Source: Zunongwangia sp. ESRF-bin46 (GTDB taxonomy: Bacteria; Bacteroidota; Bacteroidia; Flavobacteriales; Flavobacteriaceae). From it: DNA of 64,000 nt. Numbering within the stretch: the stretch's first letter is position 1; each line of letters opens with the position of its first letter. Made by a program: the position numbers and the translations under genes. The notes under the pieces are model-generated. The model worked only from the letters and a program-made list of their open reading frames with translations. It was not told where the DNA came from and made no database searches. Below, in pieces: positions 1-8,558 of the stretch. The DNA lies in contig NTLF01000019.1 of NCBI GenBank assembly GCA_002631855.1, positions 186,001 to 250,000 on the forward strand, in the 5' to 3' direction.

Positions 1-3000
1 CAACTTTCAATGGATATCATGAAAGATATGAAACCTCGGAACATTGGTCCAGGTGGCATGTCTGGTCGTGTTACTGCCATTGATGTTGTAACTGATAACC
101 CTGACATTATGTATGTGGGGACAGCTTCCGGTGGCTTATGGAAAAGTAACAGTGGAGGAATAAAATGGAACCCTATTTTCGACAATCAACCCACTGCTTC
201 TATCGGTGCGGTGGCTATTCAACAATCCAACCCATCTGTAATTTGGGTAGGAACCGGAGAAGGAAACCCAAGAAACAGTTTAAATGGTGGGTATGGAGTT
301 TATAGATCGCTCAATGGCGGAAAGACATGGCAATCTATGGGACTCGAAAAAACCAGACATATTCACCGTATTGTTATTGACCCTACCGACCCTAACACTA
401 TTTATGTTGGAGCCATTGGTTCGCCTTGGGGTGAACATCCTGAACGCGGTGTTTTTAAAACTACCGATGGTGGAAAAACTTGGAATAAAATCCTTTTTGT
501 AAATAATAAAACTGGTGTTGCCGATATGGTGATGGATCCTACCAATCCTAATAAATTAATGGTTGCCATGTGGGAACATAAGCGCGAACCATGGTTTTTT
601 ACCTCTGGAGGTGAAGGCAGTGGCTTGTACGTAACCTACGATGGTGGCGAAACTTGGGAAGAGCGAACCGATAAAGACGGCTTGCCAAAAGGCGATTTAG
701 GCAGAATGGGTATTGCCATTGCACCTAACAAACCTAATATTGTATATGCGTTGGTAGAGTCTAAAAAGAATGCCCTATACAAAAGTGAAGACGGTGGGTT
801 TACCTGGAAGATGATTAATAACGATATGCGTGAAATAGGAAACCGTCCTTTTTATTACGCTGAAATATATGTAGACCCCGAAAATGAAAATAGAGTGTTT
901 TCAGTATTTACGTATGTGAATGTTTCGCAAGATGGCGGAAAGAGTTTTGAGCAACTAATGGGGGCCTATGGTGTAGATAATGGAGTGCACCCAGATCACC
1001 ACGCGTGGTGGATTCATCCTGAAGACGGAAGCTTTATGTTAGATGGAAATGATGGCGGACTCAATATTACCCACGATGGAGGCGAAAGCTGGCGTTTTAT
1101 AGGAAACCTTCCTGTTGCGCAGTTTTACCATATCGCTGTAGATAATGAGTTTCCTTATAATGTTTATGGTGGGATGCAAGATAACGGTAGCTGGAGAGGT
1201 CCAGCTTATGTATGGAAAGACCAAGGAATTAGAAATAGTTATTGGCAAGAAATTAGTTTTGGAGATGGGTTTGATGTAGTCCCTGACCCAGATGACAGTC
1301 AATATGGATGGACGATGAGCCAACAAGGGTATGTAAGTAGATATGACCATATAACAGGGAACAATTACACTGTAAAACCTACGCATCCTGACCCTGGTAT
1401 GCATTTACGTTTTAATTGGAATTCTGCCATCAATATTGACCCTTTTAATTCAAATACCTTATACTTCGGAAGTCAATTTGTACATAAAAGTACCGATAAA
1501 GGATTGACTTGGGAAGTGATATCCCCAGATCTTACTACCAATGACCCTGAAAAACAAAAACAAGGTGAAAGTGGCGGATTAACGCTAGATGCCACTGGAG
1601 CCGAAAACCATACTACTATTTTAGTGATTGAACCTTCCCCAGTTGAGCAAAATATGATTTGGGCAGGAACTGATGACGGGCGCGTACATTACACACAAAA
1701 TGGAGGAAATAGTTGGACAGATGTTTCAAACAATATCCCTGGATTACCTGAAGGTAGCTGGATTGTACAAATAAAAGCTTCCAATAAAAATAAAGGAGAG
1801 GCACTTTTGGTTGCTAACGATTACAGACGCTTTAATTATACACCGTATGCGTATAGAACAACTAACTACGGAAAAACCTGGAACCGAATCGTTGATGAAG
1901 ACGATGTTATAAGCTACACATTAAGCATCTTAGAAGACCCGAAAGAAAAGAATCTATTGTTCTTAGGAACTGATGATGGACTGTATGTTTCAATTGACGC
2001 TGGAACCAACTGGCAAAAATGGACACACGGTTTTCCTACGGTTTCAGTAAAAGATTTAGTAATTCAGCCGAGGGAACACGATTTAGTTATTGGAACCTTC
2101 GGAAGAGCCGCTTGGGTATTGGATGATATTCGACCATTGCGGGAGATTGCTCGGAACAAATCAGTCTTAGATCAAAATAGTAAGCTGTTTGAAGCCCCAA
2201 CTGCTTACGAAGCTTCGTATCAACAGCCCACTGGCAGTCGTTTTGGGGCAGACGCACTATTCAATGGAGAAAATAGAAGTAGCGGAGCCTTATTTAAGTA
2301 TTACTTTAAAAAGGATGATACAGAAACTACCGAGAAAGATGAAAATGAAGAGGATTCTGAAGAAAAAGAGGAAACAGACGAGATGGCTTCCGAAGAAAAA
2401 ATGGATGGCAAACACAAGGATAGCTTATACTTAAGAATTTACGATGGTTCTCGTTTAATTAGAACCTTAAAACAGAAAAAGCCAGACAGTACAGGTATTT
2501 ACACGTGGCGATGGCGTATGAATGAAGCCGGTGTAGACCGTCCTTCTCGTTCTATTAGAGATAGAAAAAACGAACCGAGCGGTACTTCGGTAAAGCCTGG
2601 AACTTACAGAGCGGAGCTTTCATATAACGATGAAACGTCAACCAGTTCAATAACCGTCAAAAGCGATCCAAGGCTTACTGTTTCAGAAAAAGCTATTAAC
2701 GAAGCATATACCGCTTCAAAAGAACTGGAAAAAATGACTCAAACTGCTGCCGATGCTGTAAAACAATTGGTGGAAAGTAAAAATACGGCGGAAGATTTCA
2801 GAAAAAAATTAAAAGAAAACGCTTCAGAAGAAAAAAAATACAAAGACGAAATTAAAGCCAGTAAAGAGATCGTTAAGAAAATAGACTCAGTCATTGCTAT
2901 CTATTTAGGCAAAGAAGACGATAGGCAAGGTATTGTACGCAGTACAGAGCCTAATGTAATGCAACGCATTGGTCAAGCAAGATGGTATAGTGGCAGTCGT

Positions 3001-3177
3001 CCTAACGAAATGACAGCTACAGAACAACGGTTAATGCAGCACGCCAAAAATGCATTAGCTGAAGCGCTAAAAGCCACCAATAATTTCTTTGTAACCGAAT
3101 GGCCAAAATATAAGTCTAATATGGAAAGTATAGACTTGTCCCCATTTAAAGAAACAAAAACCTTCGAAACCAATTAA
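1..3177 (+). CDS. VPS10/sortilin-like beta-propeller (BNR/WD40-like) protein, 5' partial
   Basis: The reading frame is open to the left edge of the window, and codons before the first ATG at position 10 are sense, so the true start and presumed signal peptide lie outside. The visible 1,050-odd residues carry many BNR/Asp-box-like repeats (GGKTW, GGETW, GGNSW, GTNW) spread over roughly the first 720 residues. This is the pattern of VPS10-domain/'glycosyl hydrolase' beta-propeller proteins of Bacteroidota. A strongly acidic low-complexity insert follows around residues 765-800, then a charged helical tail (about 880-980). It is probably an exported propeller protein; substrate unknown. The stop is 9 nt before the S9 peptidase gene, so the two are probably cotranscribed, and a role linked to extracellular peptide handling is inferred only. 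Family assignment is firm; enzymatic activity is not established. Confidence 0.85.
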   Translation, partial: QLSMDIMKDMKPRNIGPGGMSGRVTAIDVVTDNPDIMYVGTASGGLWKSNSGGIKWNPIFDNQPTASIGAVAIQQSNPSVIWVGTGEGNPRNSLNGGYGVYRSLNGGKTWQSMGLEKTRHIHRIVIDPTDPNTIYVGAIGSPWGEHPERGVFKTTDGGKTWNKILFVNNKTGVADMVMDPTNPNKLMVAMWEHKREPWFFTSGGEGSGLYVTYDGGETWEERTDKDGLPKGDLGRMGIAIAPNKPNIVYALVESKKNALYKSEDGGFTWKMINNDMREIGNRPFYYAEIYVDPENENRVFSVFTYVNVSQDGGKSFEQLMGAYGVDNGVHPDHHAWWIHPEDGSFMLDGNDGGLNITHDGGESWRFIGNLPVAQFYHIAVDNEFPYNVYGGMQDNGSWRGPAYVWKDQGIRNSYWQEISFGDGFDVVPDPDDSQYGWTMSQQGYVSRYDHITGNNYTVKPTHPDPGMHLRFNWNSAINIDPFNSNTLYFGSQFVHKSTDKGLTWEVISPDLTTNDPEKQKQGESGGLTLDATGAENHTTILVIEPSPVEQNMIWAGTDDGRVHYTQNGGNSWTDVSNNIPGLPEGSWIVQIKASNKNKGEALLVANDYRRFNYTPYAYRTTNYGKTWNRIVDEDDVISYTLSILEDPKEKNLLFLGTDDGLYVSIDAGTNWQKWTHGFPTVSVKDLVIQPREHDLVIGTFGRAAWVLDDIRPLREIARNKSVLDQNSKLFEAPTAYEASYQQPTGSRFGADALFNGENRSSGALFKYYFKKDDTETTEKDENEEDSEEKEETDEMASEEKMDGKHKDSLYLRIYDGSRLIRTLKQKKPDSTGIYTWRWRMNEAGVDRPSRSIRDRKNEPSGTSVKPGTYRAELSYNDETSTSSITVKSDPRLTVSEKAINEAYTASKELEKMTQTAADAVKQLVESKNTAEDFRKKLKENASEEKKYKDEIKASKEIVKKIDSVIAIYLGKEDDRQGIVRSTEPNVMQRIGQARWYSGSRPNEMTATEQRLMQHAKNALAEALKATNNFFVTEWPKYKSNMESIDLSPFKETKTFETN

Positions 3178-3186
3178 ACAACCAAT

Positions 3187-5109
3187 ATGATGAAAAAACT
3201 CTTAGTAATCAGTCTCGGTTTGCTTCTATTCTATTCCTGTAAGGAGGAGAAAAAAGAAGAAACCGCACAAGTGGAAGAAATCAAACAGTATTCCATTGAA
3301 CAGTTTATGGACAACGAGAATGCCTATGCAAATGGGTATTCGCCAGACAAATCCAATGTATTAATGACCAGCAATCGGTCTGGAATTTATAACATGTACA
3401 CGGTACCAGCCAATGGCGATGAAATGACACCTATTACCCAATCGGACAGTGCTTCGGTATATGGTATTTCGTATTTTCCTGAAGACGACCGTATTTTGTT
3501 CCGTATGGATGGGAATGGTGATGAAATTTTCAAGATTTATATGAAAGACAGCACCGGAATTAAAGCTTTAACACCCACCGAAAAGGTTCGTGCATTGTTC
3601 CGTGGTTGGGCAAAAGACGGAAAAAGCTTTTTCTACGGAAGTAATGAACGTGATTCCAAATTTATGGATCATTATGAAATGGATATAGAAACGTTTACAC
3701 CTAAAGTAATCTATAAAAATGAAGACGGAATGGAATTTGGCGGAATGAGCGAAGACCGAAAATATATCGCTTTAGGAAAAGCCATTAACACCAATGATAG
3801 TGATTTATATATTCTGAATACCGAAACAGGTGAAAGAACGAAAATCAATGATTCGTTAAGCGGAAATTCGCCTGAGGATTTTTCCCCAGACGGAAAATCA
3901 CTGTACTACACAACCGATGCCGATGGTGAATATAGCACACTTATGAAATATAATATAGCTGAAGGTACTTCGGAAAAAGTTGCTGAACGCGATTGGGACA
4001 TTACTGGTTTTTATTTTACCCATAACGGCACCTACCAGCTTATGTTTACCAATGAAGATGCAGAAACCAAAATGGAAGTTAAGGAAGTGGCTAGCGGAGA
4101 TGTAATAGACTTTCCTGAAATTGAAGGACAAAGTATCAACAGTGCTAGTTTTTCAAGGGATGAAACCATGGCTTTACTTAGAGCCGGGGGATCACATACG
4201 CCAACAAATTCGTATTCTTATAATTTAAAAACCAAAAAGCTGAACCAACTTACTGATGTACTAAACGATGAAATTAATGCAGACGATTTAGTCTCTGCTG
4301 AAGTGGTTCGTTTTAAATCGTTTGATGGATTGGAAATTCCTGCGATCTATTATCAACCTAAGCAAGCAAGTGCCGAAAATAAAGTTCCGGCGATGGTTTG
4401 GGTTCACGGTGGTCCTGGCGGACAATCAAGACAAGGGTTTAACTCGACCATTCAATATTTAGTAAACCACGGGTATGCAATTTTAGCGGTAAACAACCGC
4501 GGAAGTAGCGGTTATGGTAAGTCTTTTTACAAAATGGACGATCAAAACCATGGCGATAAAGATTTAAAAGATTGTATTGCCGGTAAAGATTGGTTAGCTG
4601 AACAAGACGTTATTGACGGAGAAAAAATTGGAATCATTGGTGGTTCGTATGGCGGATATATGACGATGGCAGCATTGACATACGCCCCAGAACAATTTGA
4701 TGTAGGTGTCAATATTTTTGGTGTGACTAACTGGTTACGAACGCTAAAAAGCATTCCACCGTGGTGGGAATCGTTCAAAGAGGCACTTTATACTGAAATG
4801 GGCGACCCAAATACAACAGATTCGGTTCGATTACGTAAAATTTCACCTTTATTTCATACTGATAAGGTAACAAAACCCCTTATGGTATTACAAGGAGCAC
4901 AAGATCCTCGTGTGTTGCAAGTGGAAAGTGACGAGATTGTTGCCGGCGTTAAAAAGAATGGTGTACCTGTAGAGTACGTTCTTTTTGAAGATGAAGGCCA
5001 CGGTTTTGTAAAAAAAGAAAACCAAATTGAGGCTTATGGAAAAATTAAAGACTTTTTGGATAAATACCTAAAAGGCGAAGGCCAACAAGGTATGGATACA
5101 GGAATGTAG
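3187..5109 (+). CDS. S9 family (prolyl oligopeptidase-type) serine peptidase, lipoprotein
   Basis: 640 residues. The N-terminus is a lipoprotein signal with a hydrophobic run and Cys18 as the likely lipidated residue, so the enzyme is probably anchored in the outer membrane or periplasm. Residues about 40-370 form the WD40/TolB-like propeller that gates S9 enzymes. The C-terminal alpha/beta hydrolase holds the full triad: Ser487 in GGSYGGYM, Asp573 in QGAQDPRV and His605 in DEGHGF. This fits a dipeptidyl- or acylaminoacyl-peptidase-like exopeptidase acting on short peptides. The start could be either of two adjacent ATGs. It lies directly after the propeller protein and ends at a strong terminator, forming a two-gene unit. 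Catalytic residues are intact; exact specificity cannot be read from sequence. Confidence 0.9.
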   Translation: MMKKLLVISLGLLLFYSCKEEKKEETAQVEEIKQYSIEQFMDNENAYANGYSPDKSNVLMTSNRSGIYNMYTVPANGDEMTPITQSDSASVYGISYFPEDDRILFRMDGNGDEIFKIYMKDSTGIKALTPTEKVRALFRGWAKDGKSFFYGSNERDSKFMDHYEMDIETFTPKVIYKNEDGMEFGGMSEDRKYIALGKAINTNDSDLYILNTETGERTKINDSLSGNSPEDFSPDGKSLYYTTDADGEYSTLMKYNIAEGTSEKVAERDWDITGFYFTHNGTYQLMFTNEDAETKMEVKEVASGDVIDFPEIEGQSINSASFSRDETMALLRAGGSHTPTNSYSYNLKTKKLNQLTDVLNDEINADDLVSAEVVRFKSFDGLEIPAIYYQPKQASAENKVPAMVWVHGGPGGQSRQGFNSTIQYLVNHGYAILAVNNRGSSGYGKSFYKMDDQNHGDKDLKDCIAGKDWLAEQDVIDGEKIGIIGGSYGGYMTMAALTYAPEQFDVGVNIFGVTNWLRTLKSIPPWWESFKEALYTEMGDPNTTDSVRLRKISPLFHTDKVTKPLMVLQGAQDPRVLQVESDEIVAGVKKNGVPVEYVLFEDEGHGFVKKENQIEAYGKIKDFLDKYLKGEGQQGMDTGM

Positions 5110-5142
5110 TTAAAACGCTTCAATTTCTAATTAATAAATAGT

Positions 5143-5190
5143 ATACTGGTGGTGCAATTCTAAAATGAGTTTTGCCACCAGTATTATTTT
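5143..5190 (+). terminator. Rho-independent terminator after S9 peptidase gene
   Basis: A perfect 10-bp stem (5143-5152 with 5175-5184, arm ATACTGGTGG) is followed by a T-rich tail TATTTT. It closes the preceding two-gene unit. Confidence 0.8.
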
Positions 5191-5217
5191 AAAAAAAATT
5201 AAAAAAAAAAGATTAGC

Positions 5218-5907
5218 ATGCTTAAAAGATTTATTTCAATTTCAATTATTTTTTTATCAATTACTTCTGCAATAGCCCAAAATACGGCAGAAGACGAATT
5301 AGGGAATTGGTATATTTTAGCCACCAACAGTAAAGTTTCAGAAAAACTAAGTATTCAAGCACAAACCCAATTTAGGTTTTATGAGCTTGCAAGTGAATTG
5401 CAGCAGTTTAAAATAAGAACTGGTGCAAAATACCGTATTATGGAAGGACTTTCTGTAGGAGTTGGATATGCCTATTTCAGAAATGATTTTTCATATTTAT
5501 CAGAAACCCCACCTTCCTTTGATGAGCATAGAATTGTTGAAGATGTTTATCTAGACCATAACGTAGGTAATGTTAACGTTGATCATCGTGCTAGATTTGA
5601 AAATAGATTTATTGTTCGAGACCAGGATACAGATACGCGTCATTGGTTTAGATATATGGTTAAATTAAGCTATCCTTTTCTCGATAGATGGAGTGCAGAT
5701 GTATATAACGAAGTTTGGTTAAACGTAGGCGACGAGCCTACCTTTGCCCAGAATTGGTTAGGGTTTGGCTTAGGATACAAGTTTAGTGACCTTATTAAAT
5801 CGAGAGTTGGTTACCAGAGAATACACTTGGACGGACCAGATTTTGATAGAATTTTGATAGGAATCACGTTTACACCCGACTTTACTAAACAAACTAGTAC
5901 ACCATGA
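5218..5907 (+). CDS. DUF2490 outer-membrane beta-barrel protein
   Basis: 229 residues with a classical SPI signal peptide cleaved near AIA-Q (about residue 21). The mature part alternates amphipathic beta-strands with aromatic girdles and ends in a strand with the pattern typical of outer-membrane barrels (LIGITF). The N-terminal motif DELGNWY and the repeated WRHR-like strands match DUF2490, a family of small predicted outer-membrane proteins of Bacteroidota. Function is unknown. The stop overlaps the start of the next gene by 4 nt (ATGA), so it is translationally coupled to the hydrolase-OsmC gene. Confidence 0.8.
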   Translation: MLKRFISISIIFLSITSAIAQNTAEDELGNWYILATNSKVSEKLSIQAQTQFRFYELASELQQFKIRTGAKYRIMEGLSVGVGYAYFRNDFSYLSETPPSFDEHRIVEDVYLDHNVGNVNVDHRARFENRFIVRDQDTDTRHWFRYMVKLSYPFLDRWSADVYNEVWLNVGDEPTFAQNWLGFGLGYKFSDLIKSRVGYQRIHLDGPDFDRILIGITFTPDFTKQTSTP

Positions 5908-7118
5908 ATGTAGAAAAGGTATCCTTTAAAAATAAAGAAGGCCAAGAATTAGTAGGCCGCTTAGAACTTCCCGCAAATCAGCACCCGCATAATTTTGCAC
6001 TTTTTGCACATTGCTTTACGTGTACTAAAAATTTATCTGCCGTTCGGAATATTAGTCGGTCACTTACCGCTAAAGGTTTTGGCGTACTTCGTTTCGATTT
6101 TACGGGTTTAGGGGAAAGCGAAGGCGATTTTGAGGATACCAATTTTTCAGGGAACGTACAAGATCTAGTTGCGGCAGCCGATTATCTTTCAGAACACTAT
6201 CTAGCCCCTTCCCTACTTGTAGGGCATTCTTTAGGCGGAGCAGCCGTCATTTTTGCAGCAGCAGAACTCAATTCTGTAAAAGCAGTGGCCACCGTTGCAG
6301 CACCTAGTAATCCTATTCACGTTAAGCATTTATTAAAAAGTGACTTGCAGACTATTGAAAAAGAAGGAGTAGCAGAAGTACAATTAAGCGGACGCAACTT
6401 TACCATTAAAAAGCAGTTTTTAGATGATCTTGAAAGTAAATCATTACCAGAAATTGCTAAAAGTATGCGTAAAGCCCTCTTAGTGTTACATTCGCCACAA
6501 GATGAGCTAGTAGGTATTAATAATGCTGAAGAGCTTTACATAGCTGCCCATCATCCTAAAAGCTTTATTTCGCTAGATGGTGCCGATCATTTATTGACCA
6601 AAAAAGAAGATTCTGAATATGTAGGAAGTGTAATCGCCGGATGGGTTTCTCGATATGTTGAAATACCTTCAGAAGAAAAAATCACCTCAAAGCACGATGT
6701 AGTAGCTAGTTTAGATATCGACGAGGGGTTTACTACCCGAATGAAAATAGGAGATCATTATACCTTTGCAGATGAGCCAGAAAGTTTTGGCGGTAATAAC
6801 TTTGGACCTTCCCCTTATGAATTAGTCTCGGCTGGGCTTTCAGCTTGTACAGCGATGACCATACAAATGTACGCCAAACGTAAAAAATGGGACGTTCAAA
6901 ATGTAGAAGTGCATACTAGTTACGATAAACAACATGCTACCGACTGCGAAAACTGTGAAGACGATACTGCCAAAATCGATACGTTTACTCGTGAGATTAA
7001 GTTTGAAGGCGAGTTGGATGAAAAACAAATAAAACGTTTATTACAAATAGCCGATAAATGCCCTGTGCATAAAACGCTGCATAGCGAAACACAAATAATT
7101 ACTTCTTTGATTAAGTAA
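5904..7118 (+). CDS. Bifunctional alpha/beta hydrolase - OsmC family protein
   Basis: 404 residues made of two domains. Residues about 1-255 are an alpha/beta hydrolase with nucleophile Ser109 in GHSLGG and a likely acid/base pair near HSPQDE and DGADH. Residues about 265-404 are an OsmC/Ohr-type peroxiredoxin domain with the two redox cysteines Cys315 (SACTAM) and Cys386 (KCPVHK). OsmC proteins reduce organic hydroperoxides; the hydrolase may release acyl peroxides or esters for it, which is inference. No signal peptide, so cytoplasmic. It overlaps the upstream DUF2490 gene by 4 nt, and the next gene begins 2 nt after its stop. The fusion architecture is known in bacteria. An extra cysteine cluster (TDCENCED) sits in the OsmC part. 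Confidence 0.9.
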   Translation: MNVEKVSFKNKEGQELVGRLELPANQHPHNFALFAHCFTCTKNLSAVRNISRSLTAKGFGVLRFDFTGLGESEGDFEDTNFSGNVQDLVAAADYLSEHYLAPSLLVGHSLGGAAVIFAAAELNSVKAVATVAAPSNPIHVKHLLKSDLQTIEKEGVAEVQLSGRNFTIKKQFLDDLESKSLPEIAKSMRKALLVLHSPQDELVGINNAEELYIAAHHPKSFISLDGADHLLTKKEDSEYVGSVIAGWVSRYVEIPSEEKITSKHDVVASLDIDEGFTTRMKIGDHYTFADEPESFGGNNFGPSPYELVSAGLSACTAMTIQMYAKRKKWDVQNVEVHTSYDKQHATDCENCEDDTAKIDTFTREIKFEGELDEKQIKRLLQIADKCPVHKTLHSETQIITSLIK

Positions 7119-7119
7119 T

Positions 7120-7614
7120 ATGAATTTAAAAAGTTCAAAACGATTTGAAGTTACAGTAGAAGGTACACACGCTGTTTATCTTCCTGAAGAAATAGTTACG
7201 CCCTTTCTAAATGGAAACAACACTCGTGTTAAGGTAAAAGCATTTTTTGAAGAAAATGAAATTGAATTTCACGCCGCCTTACGGAAACGATTGGGGCGTT
7301 ATGTGATGACTTTTGGAAAAAGATATCAAAAAGAATTAGGAGTTTTCCCTTCCGATTATTTTCAAATGGAATTGTTTGAAGACACCACTAAATACGGTGT
7401 GTTAATGCCCAAAGAAATGGAAGCCGTTTTTGAAAGTGATCCAGAAGCTTCTAAAATCTTCGAAAATTTCTCTGATGGAAAAAAACGCTCTCTCATTTAT
7501 TATGTGAAACGTTTTAAAACGTCACAAACCCGTATTGATAAAGCCTTAATGATTTCTGAAAACATTAAAATGGGTATTATCGACCAACGGGAGTTGGTGA
7601 AAAAGCATTATTAA
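7120..7614 (+). CDS. YdeI/OmpD-associated-like protein
   Basis: 164 residues, cytoplasmic, no signal. The N-terminal half resembles DUF1905 (small beta-rich domain, FEVTVEG at the start and a basic RKRLGRYVMTFGK segment). The C-terminal half has the helical 'YdeI or OmpD-associated' signature (KRSLIYYVKRFKTSQTRIDKA), where related proteins have KARKRWxxxI-type repeats. The biochemical role of the family is unclear. It starts 2 nt after the hydrolase-OsmC stop and is the last gene of that operon. Confidence 0.75.
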   Translation: MNLKSSKRFEVTVEGTHAVYLPEEIVTPFLNGNNTRVKVKAFFEENEIEFHAALRKRLGRYVMTFGKRYQKELGVFPSDYFQMELFEDTTKYGVLMPKEMEAVFESDPEASKIFENFSDGKKRSLIYYVKRFKTSQTRIDKALMISENIKMGIIDQRELVKKHY

Positions 7615-7660
7615 GCTTATTTTAAACTAATGAATGAAATGCTAAGATTTTTTTAAAATG

Positions 7661-7691
7661 TTGGCTATGGTCGCCATTCCCCTTACCTTTA
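7661..7691 (+). promoter_or_regulatory. Bacteroidota-type promoter for sodC-like gene
   Basis: TTG (7661-7663), 20-nt spacer, TACCTTTA (7684-7691), one base off the TAnnTTTG consensus. Predicted start near 7696, giving a leader of about 33 nt. Confidence 0.55.
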
Positions 7692-7728
7692 ATCTAACTG
7701 AAACCAAAAACATAAAATTTTATAACCC

Positions 7729-8337
7729 ATGAAAAAAGTAAGTATATTATTTTCAGCTCTTGCCTTTATGGCCTTTACAAGCTGTAACGACGGTAAAAAA
7801 AAGGATAGTGAAGAAATGGATAAAATGGAACAGTCCGATATGGAAAAGGACAAGATGATGAAAGAAAAAGAAGAGATGATGAAGGAAAAAACAGTCTCTT
7901 TTAATTTAGAATCTAAAAGTGAAAGCAACGCAACGGGAAAAGTTTCTTTTAGAGAAAAAGATGGCGTAGTAATGATGGAAGCTAAACTAATAGGATTAAA
8001 CCCTGGAACCCATGCAATTCATATACACGAAAACGCAGATTGTTCTGCCCCCGATGGAAAATCGGCAGGAGGACACTGGAATCCTACCTTTGAAAACCAT
8101 GGTAAATGGGGTGATGCAGAAGGATATCATAAAGGTGACATAGGAAACTTTGAAGCCGATGAAAATGGTGATGGATCAATTTCCATGCAAACCGATGAAT
8201 GGTGTATAGGCTGCGATGATTCTAATAAAAACATTTTAGGAAAAGCTATTATTGTTCACGAAGGAGCGGATGATTTTACTTCTCAACCTTCAGGTGCAGC
8301 TGGTGCTCGTGTTAGCTGTGGTGGAATTATTGAGTAA
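7729..8337 (+). CDS. sodC: Cu/Zn superoxide dismutase family lipoprotein
   Basis: 202 residues. A lipoprotein signal (FTSC, Cys19) is followed by a charged, methionine-rich tether (about residues 25-52) and then a complete SodC domain. Copper ligands are His98 and His100 (HIH), bridging His116 (GGHWNP) and His177; zinc-side residues are His124, His134 and Asp137. Cys105 and Cys197 form the usual disulfide, and Arg194 is the active-site arginine. It therefore should dismutate superoxide outside the cytoplasm. Unusual are the Met-rich tether and an extra CxxC pair (Cys159, Cys162). It is a single-gene unit with its own promoter and terminator. Confidence 0.93.
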   Translation: MKKVSILFSALAFMAFTSCNDGKKKDSEEMDKMEQSDMEKDKMMKEKEEMMKEKTVSFNLESKSESNATGKVSFREKDGVVMMEAKLIGLNPGTHAIHIHENADCSAPDGKSAGGHWNPTFENHGKWGDAEGYHKGDIGNFEADENGDGSISMQTDEWCIGCDDSNKNILGKAIIVHEGADDFTSQPSGAAGARVSCGGIIE

Positions 8338-8360
8338 TAAAATTAAATAGATATATTAAA

Positions 8361-8391
8361 AAAAGACCCTTTGTGTAAAAGGGTCTTTTTT
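8361..8391 (+). terminator. Terminator after sodC-like gene
   Basis: A perfect 12-bp stem (8361-8372 with 8378-8389, arm AAAAGACCCTTT) with a 5-nt loop, ending in a run of T. The A-rich side also makes it usable from the opposite strand. Confidence 0.85.
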
Positions 8392-8487
8392 ATGCTGTAT
8401 ATATGTTTCTTTTTAGGGACTTTAACGTTTACTGTATGTTTCATATACACCAACATTTAAATTAATCCAAATATAATGCCAAAATCA

Positions 8488-8515
8488 AGCCCCGTATGGA
8501 GTTCCATACGGGGCT
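8488..8515 (-). terminator. GC-rich hairpin, likely terminator of the M36 peptidase gene
   Basis: Inverted repeat 8488-8500 with 8503-8515 (arm AGCCCCGTATGGA), giving a stem of about 11-12 bp with a tight loop, 45 nt past the minus-strand stop. On the minus strand it is followed by GATTTTGG, a modest T-tract. Confidence 0.65.
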
Positions 8516-8558
8516 ATAGTTAATTACTATTTTACTTGTATTAAAACAAGTTATTTAC

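Noticed and set aside
3241-3252. AGGAGG-like sequence as an internal ribosome binding site
   Set aside because: It is a Glu-Glu-Lys stretch in the S9 peptidase coding sequence with no start codon at proper spacing.
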